Shown piece by piece: positions 1 through 10,868 of a stretch of DNA of 64,000 nt (position 1 is its first letter; each line of letters opens with the position of its first letter). Both the position numbers and the translations under genes were made by a program. Source of the DNA: Craterostigma plantagineum (Eukaryota; Streptophyta; Magnoliopsida; Lamiales; Linderniaceae); assembly GCA_027422505.1 (NCBI GenBank), contig JAPQWV010000028.1, positions 3,324,001-3,388,000 on the forward strand, read 5' to 3'. The notes under the pieces were generated by a model. The model made no database searches and was not told the origin of the DNA. It was given only the letters and a program-made list of their open reading frames with translations.

Positions 1-999
1 GAGAAGGTTTCCAGCCTGATTTTTTAGCTCTATGAAGTTCAAGAAGCGGCTGCGCCACATGGTGTATTCGCCTCTTTTCAGAATAGGTGGACGGTTGTAA
101 TTTTCAAGCGTGTACACATCCATTTTTTTTAGTTGAATTTTGGATCTTCGTTGGTTGTTTTGAAGATATAAGATGATGTAGTATGCTTCACAAGTGACAA
201 ATCAGTTAGTAGAGTTTGATTTGAAAGCAGTCAAGAATTATCTTTGATTCAATCTTTAAAGTTTGACAAACTAATGTCTTCGAAATAAGGTAGTCGTTAC
301 TGTTCTCGCGCGTAAAGTACTTGTCAGGGAAAAATTTTACGAGCGAAATAAATTGCTCAAAATCTTTCGGTCGAGAAACTTTTCCGATGCATAAGATTAT
401 TTCGATCGTTAAGAAACAGTACAGTTAGCAAGTTTCTCGCTGAGTCAAAATAAATCGGTTGACCGAAAAAGTTTTTTGAGCACAAATGATTTATTCGCTA
501 GGTCAAACTTGAAGGTCTGACGGAAAATGTTTTTCGAGAGAAAAATTTACGCGCGCTATGTCAAAATATATCTCATCGAAAAAGGTTTTCGCTGAAATAA
601 TGCTCGATAAATTTTTCAGCTAAAACTTCTCATAACAACAGCGACTTCAGTAACAATTCCGTATTCTAATTGAGAAAATTTCTCGCAGGAGTTTTCGATC
701 GAAAACATAGCGAGAAATATTAAACTGGTGCAAATAATTACAGAATCCAAAATTAACACTGATTCAAGCAAAAACAGCAAATTAAGCAGAAAAATTGCAG
801 GTAATTGCTCGAAATTATCTACCGATTACGCACAAACAAACAATTAAACACGCTAAGAAGCAAAATATGTTGAATTTAAGCAAAATCAGAACGTGTTCTT
901 TCATGTTCATCGCACGAACAATAACTTTTCGAGATTCACAAATTGGTCAAATTCGAAGTTCTAATTGCTACCAATCGAATCATAATTGATTTCTAACAC
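1..999 (-). other. Sirevirus-like copia copy 0, untranslated leader (distal part)
   Basis: AT-rich DNA with no credible gene. It is dotted with variants of a CG-centred word related to TTTTACGATCGAGAAAA, for example near 335-365, 395-420, 455-475 and 520-560. The same words fill 11180-11900 and 26600-27350 inside the copia copies. The segment continues across G1 at 7995-8164 to a PBS-like site and an LTR end, so I read it as the minus-strand leader of a copia copy whose gag lies left of the window. The short frame at 795-989 has no recognisable product. Confidence 0.5.
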
Positions 1000-1004
1000 T
1001 TAAG
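1000..1004. repeat. Target site duplication of G1, left
   Basis: TTAAG, repeated at 7990-7994. Five bases is normal for an LTR retrotransposon, and the pair fixes both ends of G1. Confidence 0.95.
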
Positions 1005-1526
1005 TGTAATACCCGTAAAATTTAAATACGGACTTTTGATGTAATTAAATATATATAATTTTGTGAAGAAATTTCAACTATAGAACTAGCGTATAAATCT
1101 ATATGGTTTTGAATTAATTTCGAAATTTATCAAGAAATTAATTAGAATTTATAATGTTAGAATAATTTAACTTGAACTATTTTTAGTTGGGCTATATTTC
1201 GAACTGAAGCCCAAAGTATAGAAGTATTATATGTGATACGATTTTTAGGTTGAGGTAAAAAAAAAGATAATCCAAAGAATAATAAAATTAAGATAAATAA
1301 TCTTACTTGAGGTGAGGGTAAAATTCGTCACACACCAACTTGTCCCATCATTTTCCATTTTTCGATAATCTAATGTTTATCTAATAATATACTATAACAA
1401 GGAGGAAAGATGAGAAAACCCTCATTTCTGTTACACGAACTGATAACAGAAGATATCCTAAGCAAAATAAGAGAAGTTTGCAATATAAGAAGCTTAATAA
1501 TTCAGGAAGCTGAATTTTGAAATAAG

Positions 1527-3402
1527 GTATGTAGACTCTTTGATATGTGTGTTTAATATACTTAATCTATTTTGGCGATTATACATGAGGTTATATGGAT
1601 GTATTATAAACTAGGAAGTGATGAAAGGTCAGTACGCTTAAGAATTTCTGTAATGACGAGTTTAGCATTAGTGTTTATAAGAATTACACAAGATATAGAG
1701 TTCAACGAATTTCAAAACCTATATGTGCTCGTGAAAATCTGAAGTTTTAGGCCATACGATATTCAGGGTTCGAAATAGATTTTGAAGATGATCATAGTAT
1801 TTAGGATTTTAATAATTTTAGGGTTTGATGTATGAATTTCTGGCTTGGAATGAAGCTTTCGGGCGACTTAAGTTAATTAGGATAGGGTTTCGACCGAAAC
1901 TAGACTCTAGTCGGCCGATTTAGTAATTTAACGGAAATCGGCGATTTTGGCTTGGGGACACTTCGAATCGAGGGACTTGAAGCTCATGCAATCGGGCGAT
2001 TTGTGAGCAATTAAAACAACTCGGCGAATCCATGACGTGAAATCGGGCGATTTCCAAGGCCAAGCGATCGGGCGAAAGAGCTTGTACGTGGAGATTTCGC
2101 CGTGCTACTTAAATGTCACAAGGAATCGGCTGACTTGAGGGTGTGACAAATCGGGCGACTTGGAAAGACATTGAGGCCCGGCGAAATTATAATCGGGCGA
2201 CTTGAAGGTAAGCTTCAACATGTGAGGAATCGGGCGATTATGGGAAGGAAAGCTCGGAGATTCTTGGGATTGTGTATGCTTCGAATCGGGCGACTCCACG
2301 AACGGCGAAACTAATCCCATGCACAACACAAATCGACCGATTTGTGGAGTTAAAAGAGAATTGAACGAAAATTATTTCCATGCATGGAATCGGGCGATTC
2401 CAAGGCATGAAAAGCAAAGGACCTTGAGGCATAACCAATCGGGCGATTGAAACAACTCGGCGAAACCAAGTTTCGATGCATGATAAAATTGGGCGATACT
2501 AGTTTTGACTAAATATTATATTAACGTTGACCCGACTTTGAGTAATAATGGAATAAACCTTCAGGCGACTTAGGGTATCCCAAACCTAGAATATTTTAAT
2601 AATTTCTAATATTTTTATTTTAGACTGTACAGTTCGAGGGTTAGTACAGATACTAATAATATTTATATATTCAGAGGTCCGGGATTTAGGAAATCCACCA
2701 GACACCATGATCGATTATATCAGGAGGACAGGTAGGTGAATCATTTATCTACAATGCGTAAACCAATACTTGATTTATGTGCTCTAGGTGATTAAATGTT
2801 TTACGTGTTTTACGTACGTCTCGTGTTGAAGCACGTTTTCGTATGATATCACGTTTACATACATGGCATATGCATATCATATCACAGGGGTGAGATATTT
2901 ACACCATATTGAGACAGTGACAAATTGAGATAGTGACGAGCGGGGTAGACTGAGATGTTTGTGATTGTTGACTAGCTGAGGAGTCGAGGTTGGTACTCAT
3001 ATGACACCTGACGGCCGACAGGCGTGATCGATCTGTCTACTCAGGCGTGAACGTCCCGAGGTGCAAAACTGTCGTGATTTTTATTTTCAGCGGAGGGACC
3101 TGACAGGGCAGTTGCGTGAACTTCAAAATGCTGTCAGTGTCGGCAACCGCTTACAGAAGAGCGACCTAGCAGGGCAGTTGCGTGAACGTCAAAACGCTGC
3201 TAAGTAAGCTTCCGTTATGTTATAGGCGCGCGAGGTGTCGAGTCTGACCTAGGGCCATACGTTGTGTGATTTGAAATAGGATTGTGGGAAAAGAAAGGTG
3301 TACATTGCATGCGAGGTATTGGGACTGGAATTGAGTGTACACGTGCATTCATGCATTTCTATTCACCTACTGGGCAAATCGCTCAGTGCTTACGTGTTGT
3401 AG
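1527..3402 (+). other. Candidate two-intron leader in the G1 5' LTR
   Basis: Candidate intron 1 is 1527-2674: donor AATAAG/GTATGT, branch-like TACTAAT at 2651, acceptor ATATATTCAG. The mini-exon is 2675-2731 (57 bp) and ends GACAG. Candidate intron 2 is 2732-3402: donor GACAG/GTAGGT, acceptor TTGTAG. The same arrangement recurs in the other Tekay LTRs here. No RNA evidence is available. Confidence 0.5.
1890..2520 (+). repeat. Array of AATCGGGCGATT words, G1 5' LTR
   Basis: About fifteen to twenty near-copies of an imperfect palindrome (AATCG-GGCGATT, variants AATCGGCC, CTCGGCGA) at irregular spacings of about 20-60 bp with unrelated sequence between. This is neither a tandem satellite nor a CRISPR array. 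The array lies inside candidate intron 1. Confidence 0.85.
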
Positions 3403-3689
3403 TTACCGAGTATGACGCAGACACGCGCCAAGACTGAGGCGGCTGGTGGCGGTGCTCCATGGACTTTTGAGGGCAGGGTGGTACATGGATGAAGACCTGT
3501 TGAGTGACTTAGGGCTTTTTGTTCTTTTGGCATTTTGGGGCTACGGCCTTTGTACAGATCGGATTTTGTGAACGATACTTTGTTGTAATATGTTATTTTA
3601 GGAAAAAGTTTTTATTAGACGGTTCTTCCGCGACTTACGTTGCGAAAATCCGCCACTAATCCTGATTAGAAAACGACGGTCGCTACAGG

Positions 3690-3701
3690 TGGTATCAGAG
3701 C
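3690..3701 (+). other. Primer binding site of G1
   Basis: TGGTATCAGAGC, two bases after the LTR. This matches the 3' end complement of plant initiator tRNA-Met, the usual primer for Ty3/gypsy and Ty1/copia elements. It is not a tRNA gene. Confidence 0.9.
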
Positions 3702-3844
3702 GTGGGCTTTAGATTCTGAAGACTGTCCATGTACTGTCGCTCAAAAGCCTGGAAAACCAGCTCGGCTTGTAAGTGCAATACATGCTATGTGCTTACGTTA
3801 TTTGACATGTGTTTTATATGAATTATTGTAGACAATAGTTGAAA

Positions 3845-4390
3845 ATGCCAAGAACCCGTAGTGAACATGTGGGCGAATTCGGCCGTAGTGCTGAACCAGA
3901 GTCCCGTCCAAATGAAAGGGACTCCACCATCTTACGACTGACTGAATTGCTTCAACATCAATCAGATCATGTCAATCGCCAATCAGATCAAATCGACGAG
4001 CTACTTCATCATCGTAGCTCGTCTGAACATCGTCCCTCCCCTCAGCCCGCGCGTGTAGAAATTATCGGAGAGCGCTTTAGAAAAAAGGATCCCCCGACGT
4101 TTGCAGACGCCACTGATCCCGCGATGGCTGAAGATTGGATACGAATGATTGAAGATATGTTTATCTACAGCCGCGTACCCGAAAATGAGAAAGTCCTTTA
4201 CGCCGTGGGAACGGTTTAGGGAATTGTTCCACGGCAAATACTTACTGCCCACGAACAAGAACGACGGATGCTGGAGTTTATGAGCCTCAGGCAGGGAGGA
4301 ATGCATGTAGCTCAATACATCCACAGATTCGAGGAGTTGTCCCGTTTTGCCCCTCATATGGTGCCCATGAATTTGTTGAAGAGGAAATTA
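3845..4390 (+). pseudogene. Truncated gag of G1
   Basis: The ATG at 3845 begins MPRTRSEHVG, matching the start of gag in G2 (MPRTRREAG). The N-terminal coiled region (repeated SDQ/HQSDHVNRQ) and the beginning of the retrotransposon gag domain (AEDWIRMIEDMF) can be read to 4211. A small deletion then removes roughly 25-30 codons, including the WWDT segment seen in G2 and G3, and shifts frame. Gag continues in another frame (WERFRELF, then LRQGGMHVAQYIHRFEELSRF) to about 4385, where it joins integrase sequence directly. The CCHC knuckle and the protease are absent. It cannot give a working capsid protein. Confidence 0.9.
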
Positions 4391-5288
4391 TCCGCCTCCA
4401 TTGACTTCCAATTTTTATTGTCTCGGATCGAGATTCGAGATTTTTGTCGAACTTTTGGCAAAGCCTACAGAAAGCGATGTGAACTAAGCTCTCGCTTAGT
4501 ACTGCGTATCATCCCCAGACCGACGAGCAGTCTGAACGAACGATTCAAACCCTTGAAGATATGCTACGGGCATTGCTCGATTTCAAAGGAAACTGGAGTA
4601 AGTATCTGTCACTAATAGAGTTTTCTTACAACAATAGTTTCAACGCTACAATTGGAATGGCACCGTGTGAGGCTTTATACGGGCGTAAGTGTCGATCCCC
4701 AATCCATTGGGACGAAATCGGTGAGCGAACGTTGTTAGGACCCGATATGATCCGAGAAGTGACAAAAGCTGTGACGAAGATTCGGGAAAGGATGCGAACC
4801 GCACAGAGTCGTCAGAAGAGTTACGCAGATCATCGACGACGACCATTGGAATTTGCAGAGGATGACCAAGTGTTCCAGAAAATTTCCCCGATGGAAGGAG
4901 TAAAGCGCTTCGGAAGAAAGGGCAACCTGAGTCCTAAATACACAGGTCCCTTCAGGATAATCAAACGAGTCGGCGAAGTCGCATACCAATTAGAGTTGTC
5001 GACTTCATTATCGCAAGTTTACGACGTATTTCACGTATCAACATGACGAAAATAGTCGCGGACCCGAGCCATGTGATCCAGAACGAACTTCTCTACCAGC
5101 AGCTCAAGCCTGACTTGAGTTACGAAGAAAGGCCAGTAGAAATCTTGACGTACGAAATGAAACAACTTCGGAATAAGACTATTCCGTTAGTGAAAGTTTT
5201 GTGGCGGAATCAATCAATTGAGGAAGCCACTTGGGAACGTGAGGATGATATGAGAATTCGTTATCCCGAGTTATTCCAGTCGGCATAA
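4391..5288 (+). pseudogene. Integrase C-terminal part and chromodomain relic of G1
   Basis: Starts in mid-integrase around the second catalytic Asp (compare IVSDRDSRF in G3), with frameshifts and stops until about 4560. A good frame then runs 4561-5046 ([37 protein letters not shown]) and ends at an in-frame TGA at 5044-5046. Another frame, 5043-5288, carries the chromodomain-like C-terminus ([19 protein letters not shown]). The terminal chromodomain marks a Tekay/Del-type chromovirus; in that clade it is thought to guide integration to heterochromatin. Broken by the large deletion upstream, the early frameshifts and the TGA. Confidence 0.9.
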
Positions 5289-5309
5289 TTTCAGGGACGA
5301 AATTGTTTT

Positions 5310-5321
5310 AAGGGGGGAGGC
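5310..5321 (+). other. Polypurine tract of G1
   Basis: AAGGGGGGAGGC immediately before the 3' LTR. The same motif (AAGGGGGGAGGA) is present in G2 and G3. Confidence 0.9.
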
Positions 5322-7989
5322 TGTAATACCCATAAAATTTAAATACGGGCTTTTGATGTAATTAAATATATATAATTTTGTGAAGAAATTTCAACTATAG
5401 AACTAACGTATAAATCTGTATGGTTTTGAATTAATTTCGAAATTTATCAAGAAATTAATTAGAATTTATAATGTTAGAATAATTTAACTTGGACTATATT
5501 TAGTTGGGCTATATTTCCAATTGAAGCCCAAGTACAGAAGTAATATATGTGATACGATTTTTAGGTTGAGGTAAAAAAAAAAAAAAGATAATCCAAAGAA
5601 TAATAACATTAAGATAAATAATCTTACTTGACGTGAGGGTAAAATTCGTCACACACCAACTTGTCCCATCATTTTCCATTTTTCGATAATCTAATGTTTA
5701 TCTAATAATATACTATAACAAGGAGGAAAGATGAGAAACCCTCATTTCTGATACACGAACTGATAACAGAAGATATCCTAAGCAAAATAAGAGAAGTTTG
5801 CAATATAAGAAGCTGAATAATTCAGGAAGCTGAATTTTGAAGGTATGTAGACTCTTCGATATGTGTGTTTAATATACTTAACCTATTTTGGCGATTACAC
5901 ATGAGGTTATATGGATATATGATAAACTAGGAAGTGATCAAATGTCAGTATGCTTAAGAATTTCTGGAATGAAGAGTTTAGCATTAGTGTTTATAAGAAT
6001 TACACAAGATATAGAGTTTAGTGAATTTAGAAAGCTATATGTGCTCGTGAAAATCTGAAGTTTTAGGCCGTACGATATTCTGGGTTCGAAATAGATTTTG
6101 AAGATGATCATAGTATTTAGGATTTTAATAATTTTAGGGTTTGATGTATGAATTTCTGGCTTGGAATGAAGCTTTCGGCGACTTAAGTTAATTAGGATAG
6201 GGTTTCGACCGAAACTAGACTCTAATCGGCCGATTTAATAATTTAATGGAACTCGGCGATTTTGGCTTGGGGACACTTCGAATCGAGGGACTTGAAGATC
6301 ATGCAATCGGGCGATTTGTGAGCAATTAAAACGACTCGGCGAATCCATGACGTGAAATCGGGCGATTTCCAAGGCCAAGCGATCGGGCGAAAGAGCTTCG
6401 ACGTGCTACTTAAATGTCACAAGGAATCGGCCGACTTGAGGGTGTGACAAATCGGGCGACTTGGAGAGACATTGAGGCTCGGCGAAATTATAATCGGGCG
6501 ACTTGAAGGTAAGCTTCAACATGTGAGGAATCCGGCAATTATGGGAAGGAAAGCTCGGCGACCATGGGATTGTGTAGGCCTCGAATCGGGCGACTCCATG
6601 AACGGCGAAACTAATCCCATGCATAACACAAATCGACCGATTTGGGGAGTTAAAGAAGAATTGAACGAAAATTATTTCCATGCATGGAATCGGGCGATTC
6701 CAAGACATGAAAAGCAAAGGACCTTGAGGCATAACCAATCGGGCGATTGAAACAACTCGGCGAAACCCAGTTTCAATGCATGACAAAATCGGGCGATACT
6801 AGTTTTGACTAAATATTATACTAACGTGACCCGACTTTGACTAATAATGGATTAAACCTTCGTGCGATTTAGGGTATCCCAAACCTCGAATATTTAATAA
6901 TTTCTAATATCCTTATTTTAGACTGTATTGTCCGAGGGTTAGTACAGATACTAATAATATTTATATATTCAGAGGTCCGAGATTTAGGAAATCCAACAGA
7001 CACCGTTATCGATTATATTAGGAGGACAATAGGTGAATCATTCATCTACAATGCGTAAACTCATACTTGATTTATGTGCTTCTATATGATTAAATGATTT
7101 ACGTGTTTTACGTGTTTTCGTACGTCTCGTGTTGAAGCACGTTTTCGTATGATATCACGTTTATATGCATGGCATATGCATATCATATCACAGCGGTGAG
7201 ATATTTACACCGTATTGAGACAGTGACGAATTGAGATAGTGACGAGCGGGGTAGACTGAGATGTTTGTCATTGTTGACTCGCTGAGGAGTCGAGGTTGGT
7301 ACTCATATGACACCTGACGGCAGACAGGCGTGATCGATCTGTCTACTTGGGCGTGAACGTCCCGAAGTGCAAAATCGTGATTTTTATTTTCAGCGGAGGG
7401 ACCTGACAGGGCAGTTGCGTGAACGTCAAAACGCTGTCAGTGTCGGCAACCGCTTAGGGAAGAGTGACTAGCAGTGCAGTCGCGTGAACGTTAAAACGCT
7501 GCTAAGTAAGCTTCCGTTATGTTATAGGCGTGCGTGGTGTCGAGTCTGACCTAGGGCCCTACGTTGTGTGATTTGAAATAGGATTGTGGAAAAGAAAGAG
7601 TGTACATTACATGCGAGGTATTGGGACTGGAATTGAGTGTACACGTGCATTAATGCATTTTTATTCACCTACTCGGCAAATCGCTCAGTGTTTACGTGTT
7701 GTAGGTACCGAGTCTGACACGGACACGCGTCAAGACTAAGGCGGCTGGTGGCGGTGCTCCATGGACTTTTGAGGGCAGCGCGGTACATGGATGAAGACCT
7801 GTTGAGCGACTTACGGCTTTTTGTTCTTTTGGCATTTTGGGGCTACGGCCTTTGTACAGATCGGATTTTGTGAACGATACTTTGTTGTAATATGTTGTTT
7901 TAGGAAAAAAATTTTATTAGACGGGTCTTCCGCGACTTACGTTGCAAAAATCCGCCACTAATCCTAATTAGAAAACGGGGGCCGCTACA
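5322..7989 (+). repeat. 3' LTR of G1
   Basis: Starts TGTAATACCC and ends CGCTACA, colinear with 1005-3687. It has small indels relative to the 5' copy and an altered mini-exon donor (GGACAATAGGTG instead of GGACAGGTAGGT, near 7027). The word array occupies about 6170-6800. Confidence 0.95.
5843..7703 (+). other. Candidate leader introns in the G1 3' LTR, second donor damaged
   Basis: Candidate intron 1 is 5843-6972 (donor GAAG/GTATGT, branch-like TACTAAT, acceptor ATATTCAG). The second donor is altered near 7028, while the distal acceptor TTGTAG at about 7703 is kept. Confidence 0.4.
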
Positions 7990-7994
7990 TTAAG
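7990..7994. repeat. Target site duplication of G1, right
   Basis: TTAAG, the partner of 1000-1004. Confidence 0.95.
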
Positions 7995-8164
7995 CGAGCA
8001 CAGAAACATCAAATTCAGTTTAATTTAGCACAGAATTGAGCAATTAGATCGAATTTTTTTTGCGCAGAAACTGTTCTTCGAACTAAACAGTTTTCAGAAT
8101 TAAAATTCTATCCAAATTCTAACAATTTCGATTCAAAACAGAACAAATCTTCTCTGACACCAAT
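7995..8164 (-). other. Copia copy 0 leader, proximal part, with PBS-like site
   Basis: AT-rich continuation of the leader split by G1. On the minus strand the LTR end at 8165 is followed by ATTGGTGTCAGAG (8152-8164), a one-base variant of the iMet primer site TGGTATCAGAG. That puts an internal region to the left of the LTR as well as to its right. Confidence 0.55.
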
Positions 8165-8462
8165 TATTAGGTCCCCGATTAAACAACTCTACGATCCTAC
8201 GCATGAGTTCTAAGGCAATCGATTAGAATTGTATAGAAAACCTTTCTATGAAGAACACGAGAGATAATCTTTTAGTGTGGGTAAGTCCTTTGCTGTTTTT
8301 CGCTCTAGACTGAAAATGCAAGCCTTTCGGATCACATTCAATAACTTTCTCTATTCAATTCGAATGTGTACATGAGTATTTATATCAAACACACTTGGTA
8401 TAAATAAAACTTAGTCCTAATCTATGGACTAATACAAAAAAGCCCCTAATTACAAAGATAGC
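8165..8462 (-). repeat. Truncated Sirevirus-like LTR shared by copia copies 0 and 1
   Basis: Aligns along its length with the complete LTR at 20499-20851 (shared blocks: AATCGATTAGAATT, TTTATATCAAACA, ACTTGGTATAAAT, CCCTAATTACAA). The outer end reads TA instead of TG. At the other end it is fused directly to ORF3 sequence, so the LTR start, the PPT and the end of the coding region were deleted. It acts as 3' LTR of copy 1 and, given the PBS-like site to its left, as 5' LTR of copy 0. Confidence 0.75.
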
Positions 8463-10868
8463 CTCAGAGATCGGTGTCTTCCCGGTATCTCGTCGGGAAA
8501 TCTCTTCGACAACATGTACTCTCTCCATAAAATGTTCCTTGAACTGTGAAAGCACAGAGGAGAGGACAGCCTGTAAACGTGCTTCCGTCACGAACGGGGT
8601 ACGAGCCTTCGATGATGAACCAGGACGACTGATGTCGCCTGTTAACAACCCTTGAGTGATCACCATCTCAACTGGCTGGCTCGTCGTCGCTTGAGGTTGC
8701 GACGGTTCGAGACTTCCATCCAATCCTCGAGATAATTCCAAAGGAATTGTCTCTATGGATGTTGTTGCAGGCTCAGTGCACTTGCGAGTTAGACACTTGA
8801 AGGTCTTGGCCGATAATAGTCGGCATCTAAATCTCGGCCTCGACTGATGCTAAGGGATCGGGCTGCGGCTCCAGAGTGAGCGAAGAAGGGTCCTCAGCCC
8901 TTGGAGTGATAACCGGCATCGTGTCTGATGTGGAACAAACAGCAGTTAAGACGGGCTCGTCGGATGTGAGTTGATGAGTGGGAGGCCGTCTAATCAATCG
9001 TATCTCCTCATCTGACTCTGTGTCTGATGAGTTAGCCGTGTGGGGAGTTGGTTCACGTGCAGTCTCCTCATGGGCTTACGCTGTCGGTTGAGGCTCGTTA
9101 GGTGTAATCGAGTTAATTAGAGCCTCGGTCTCAGGCGTGGTAGCCTGTTGGGCTGTGCCCTATTTCTGCGTCGGGTTGTGCTTCTTGTTGAATGATCTCC
9201 TCAATAGACTCGAAACACGCCTACATGGAGGGCACTTCAGCTCCTAGTTCATCGACTGGAGCCTCGACTTCTAATTCTTGAGCCACTTCATCAATCAACG
9301 TGGCTTCAAGGTCCTGTGTAGAAGTCTCCACTTCTAGCTCCTGGGCCACATGATTTAGCTCGGCCTCAGGGCTTTGATGGTGTTGCGGAGGGCTAACATT
9401 GAAATCTGATGGGGGTCCTCGTATCATTGCTTCCGTTAGATGATGTTCCCTACAGTGTAGTCCATATACGTCTCCCGTGGGGTCGGCGAGACATAGCAGC
9501 TCGAATGGGATCGGCATCGATGGCTGATCCAGATCCGTGAGCTTCGGGTTGTGGAAGAACTTGAGCCGTGGTGGTTGATAATTCCTCATGGAGGTATAAC
9601 TCAATTTCAGCGCCTGAACGCCAAACTTACAGATCAATCCGCGAATTGGGCCGAATTTTTAAATTTAATCGGCCCAATAGGGGCAATCGGCCATAAAGAT
9701 ACATTTTTTGTTAGGTTTCGCCCATTTATAAACACTGCTATACGCTTTCATTTATGATCTATCCGGTGTGGGACAAGTTGAATTCGCTTTACTTTCTTTT
9801 TTTTTCTTTTTTATGATAGATGTGAGTGTTGAAGAGGCTAAAAGGTCGTAGGTGTAGTGGGCAATGGGCATGTGGCCCTCAGAGTACTATATTCCTTTTT
9901 CTTTTAGTGTATGGTATTTTTTTCCTTTCCATGTAACGAATGCATTAATTGAAAAACATAATAAATTGAAAAACTAATATTAGTTTGTTGAATTATTGAC
10001 TTGATCTTGTTTATTTATATTAGATAATATGCACATGTCCTTGGGTAAAATGTTAATAGTATATTATTGGATATATAAGCTACAATTTAACAAATAATGA
10101 TGATCATGTTATATATTATATTTTTTGGCATTAATAAATGGCTTGCTTAAAATACTCACGCAATGCGCTACGCTATATACGCTACACGCTACAGGAATCA
10201 AAACGCGACGCTTTGCGCTTTACGCGTTTTAAAACATTGTATACGGTACATTCTTCGATTGCTTGTTCTCCTTTTGTCTGATCTGTTCTGCAAGGTCATT
10301 CCAGATCAGCTGGGTGAAGTCGTAGTTTCGGGAGAAGGCAATACCGTGGAAGATGCAAAAAATGTTGTCGTTGCCTTTGTCAAAACCGGCATGCTTCGGC
10401 GAGAGGCACTTATTTACAATCCCGAACAGGGTCTTCCATGGGTGAGGATGCCGTTGCTCTGAACTTAGGCGAGCTTAGTGAGCGGCGGACGGTATCCCAT
10501 TTGAATGAAGTCTTGTACCATCTCAACATCCGTTGGCAGAGGGTCATAATTGTTACTGAACGGGAGGTCTAAGACGAGGCCAAAATCTTTCTTGTTGAAG
10601 TTGACATGTCTTGTCCCAAGAACCGTTAAGAATTGGTAAGCTCCATCTATTATGTGGCTCCTTATCCATCCCCAAACTGTTGGAGGTAGACCATTGGCAC
10701 CGAGGCCGTCACTGTGAGTGCGTGCGAGAGGGGATACCCTTGTAGAATGGCCACCATGATCTCGTCAGGACATCGAAACGTAGTCAGGTCTAGCTGAAAG
10801 TTTGTGTCCTGAAACTTGAGATACAGGTTGTGGTCGTAGATATGGTCGTATGCTGGATAGTTGGCCAT
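8463..10868 (-). pseudogene. ORF3 (env-position) relic of copia copy 1
   Basis: Broken counterpart of 24250-26343. The N-terminus at 10868 reads MANYPAYDHIYDHNLYLKF then LTTFRCPDEIMVAILQG and VYLQQF. The middle part near 10230-10600 is frameshifted. 9637-9221 carries QPPRLKFFHNPKLTDLDQPS and repeated acidic AQELEVE segments. 8741-8465 ends TGKTPISE before fusing to the LTR. The protein family resembles the extra ORF found downstream of pol in some plant Sirevirus-like elements; its function is unknown. I see no signal peptide or membrane span, so 'envelope' would be only a positional label. It has stops, frameshifts and an inserted block. Confidence 0.7.
9592..10238. other. Unidentified 0.65-kb block inside copia ORF3
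   Basis: Absent from the same place in copy 2, where about 65 bp of ORF3 stand instead (around 25648-25712). It has no gene and no clear TSD or terminal repeats. The left part, read on the minus strand, has GTCCCACACCG (about 9764-9774) followed 31 bp later by a TATA-like TTTATAAAT: this resembles the USE plus TATA arrangement of plant snRNA-type promoters, but no snRNA body follows. The right part is rich in GCG/CGC words (10155-10225) ending AAAACATTG. Confidence 0.45.

Larger units (their letters stand above)
1005..3687 (+). repeat. 5' LTR of G1
   Basis: Starts TGTAATACCC and ends CGCTACA, directly followed by the PBS. The central part (about 1890-2520) is packed with AATCGGGCGATT words. 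Candidate leader introns are at 1527-2674 and 2732-3402. Small frames within it (2105-2438) are not genes. Confidence 0.95.
1005..7989 (+). mobile_element. Ty3/gypsy Tekay-type chromovirus G1, internally deleted
   Basis: An LTR retrotransposon of 6985 bp with LTRs of 2683 and 2668 bp starting TG and ending CA, flanked by TTAAG. The internal part is only 1634 bp: a gag start, then a jump into late integrase and a chromodomain. Protease, RT, RNase H and the integrase N-terminus are missing, so it is non-autonomous. PBS and PPT remain. By eye the LTRs differ by a few per cent, clearly more than in G2 or G3, so this insertion is older. It sits in the leader of a minus-strand copia element. Confidence 0.95.

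Noticed and set aside
3690..3701. tRNA-like TGGTATCAGAGC at 3690, 38931, 46969 and 63517
   Set aside because: Only a 12-base complement to initiator tRNA-Met beside LTR ends; primer sites, not tRNA genes.
9690..9780. Complete snRNA, 7SL or telomerase RNA gene
   Set aside because: No recognisable RNA body or telomere template follows the USE/TATA-like pair.
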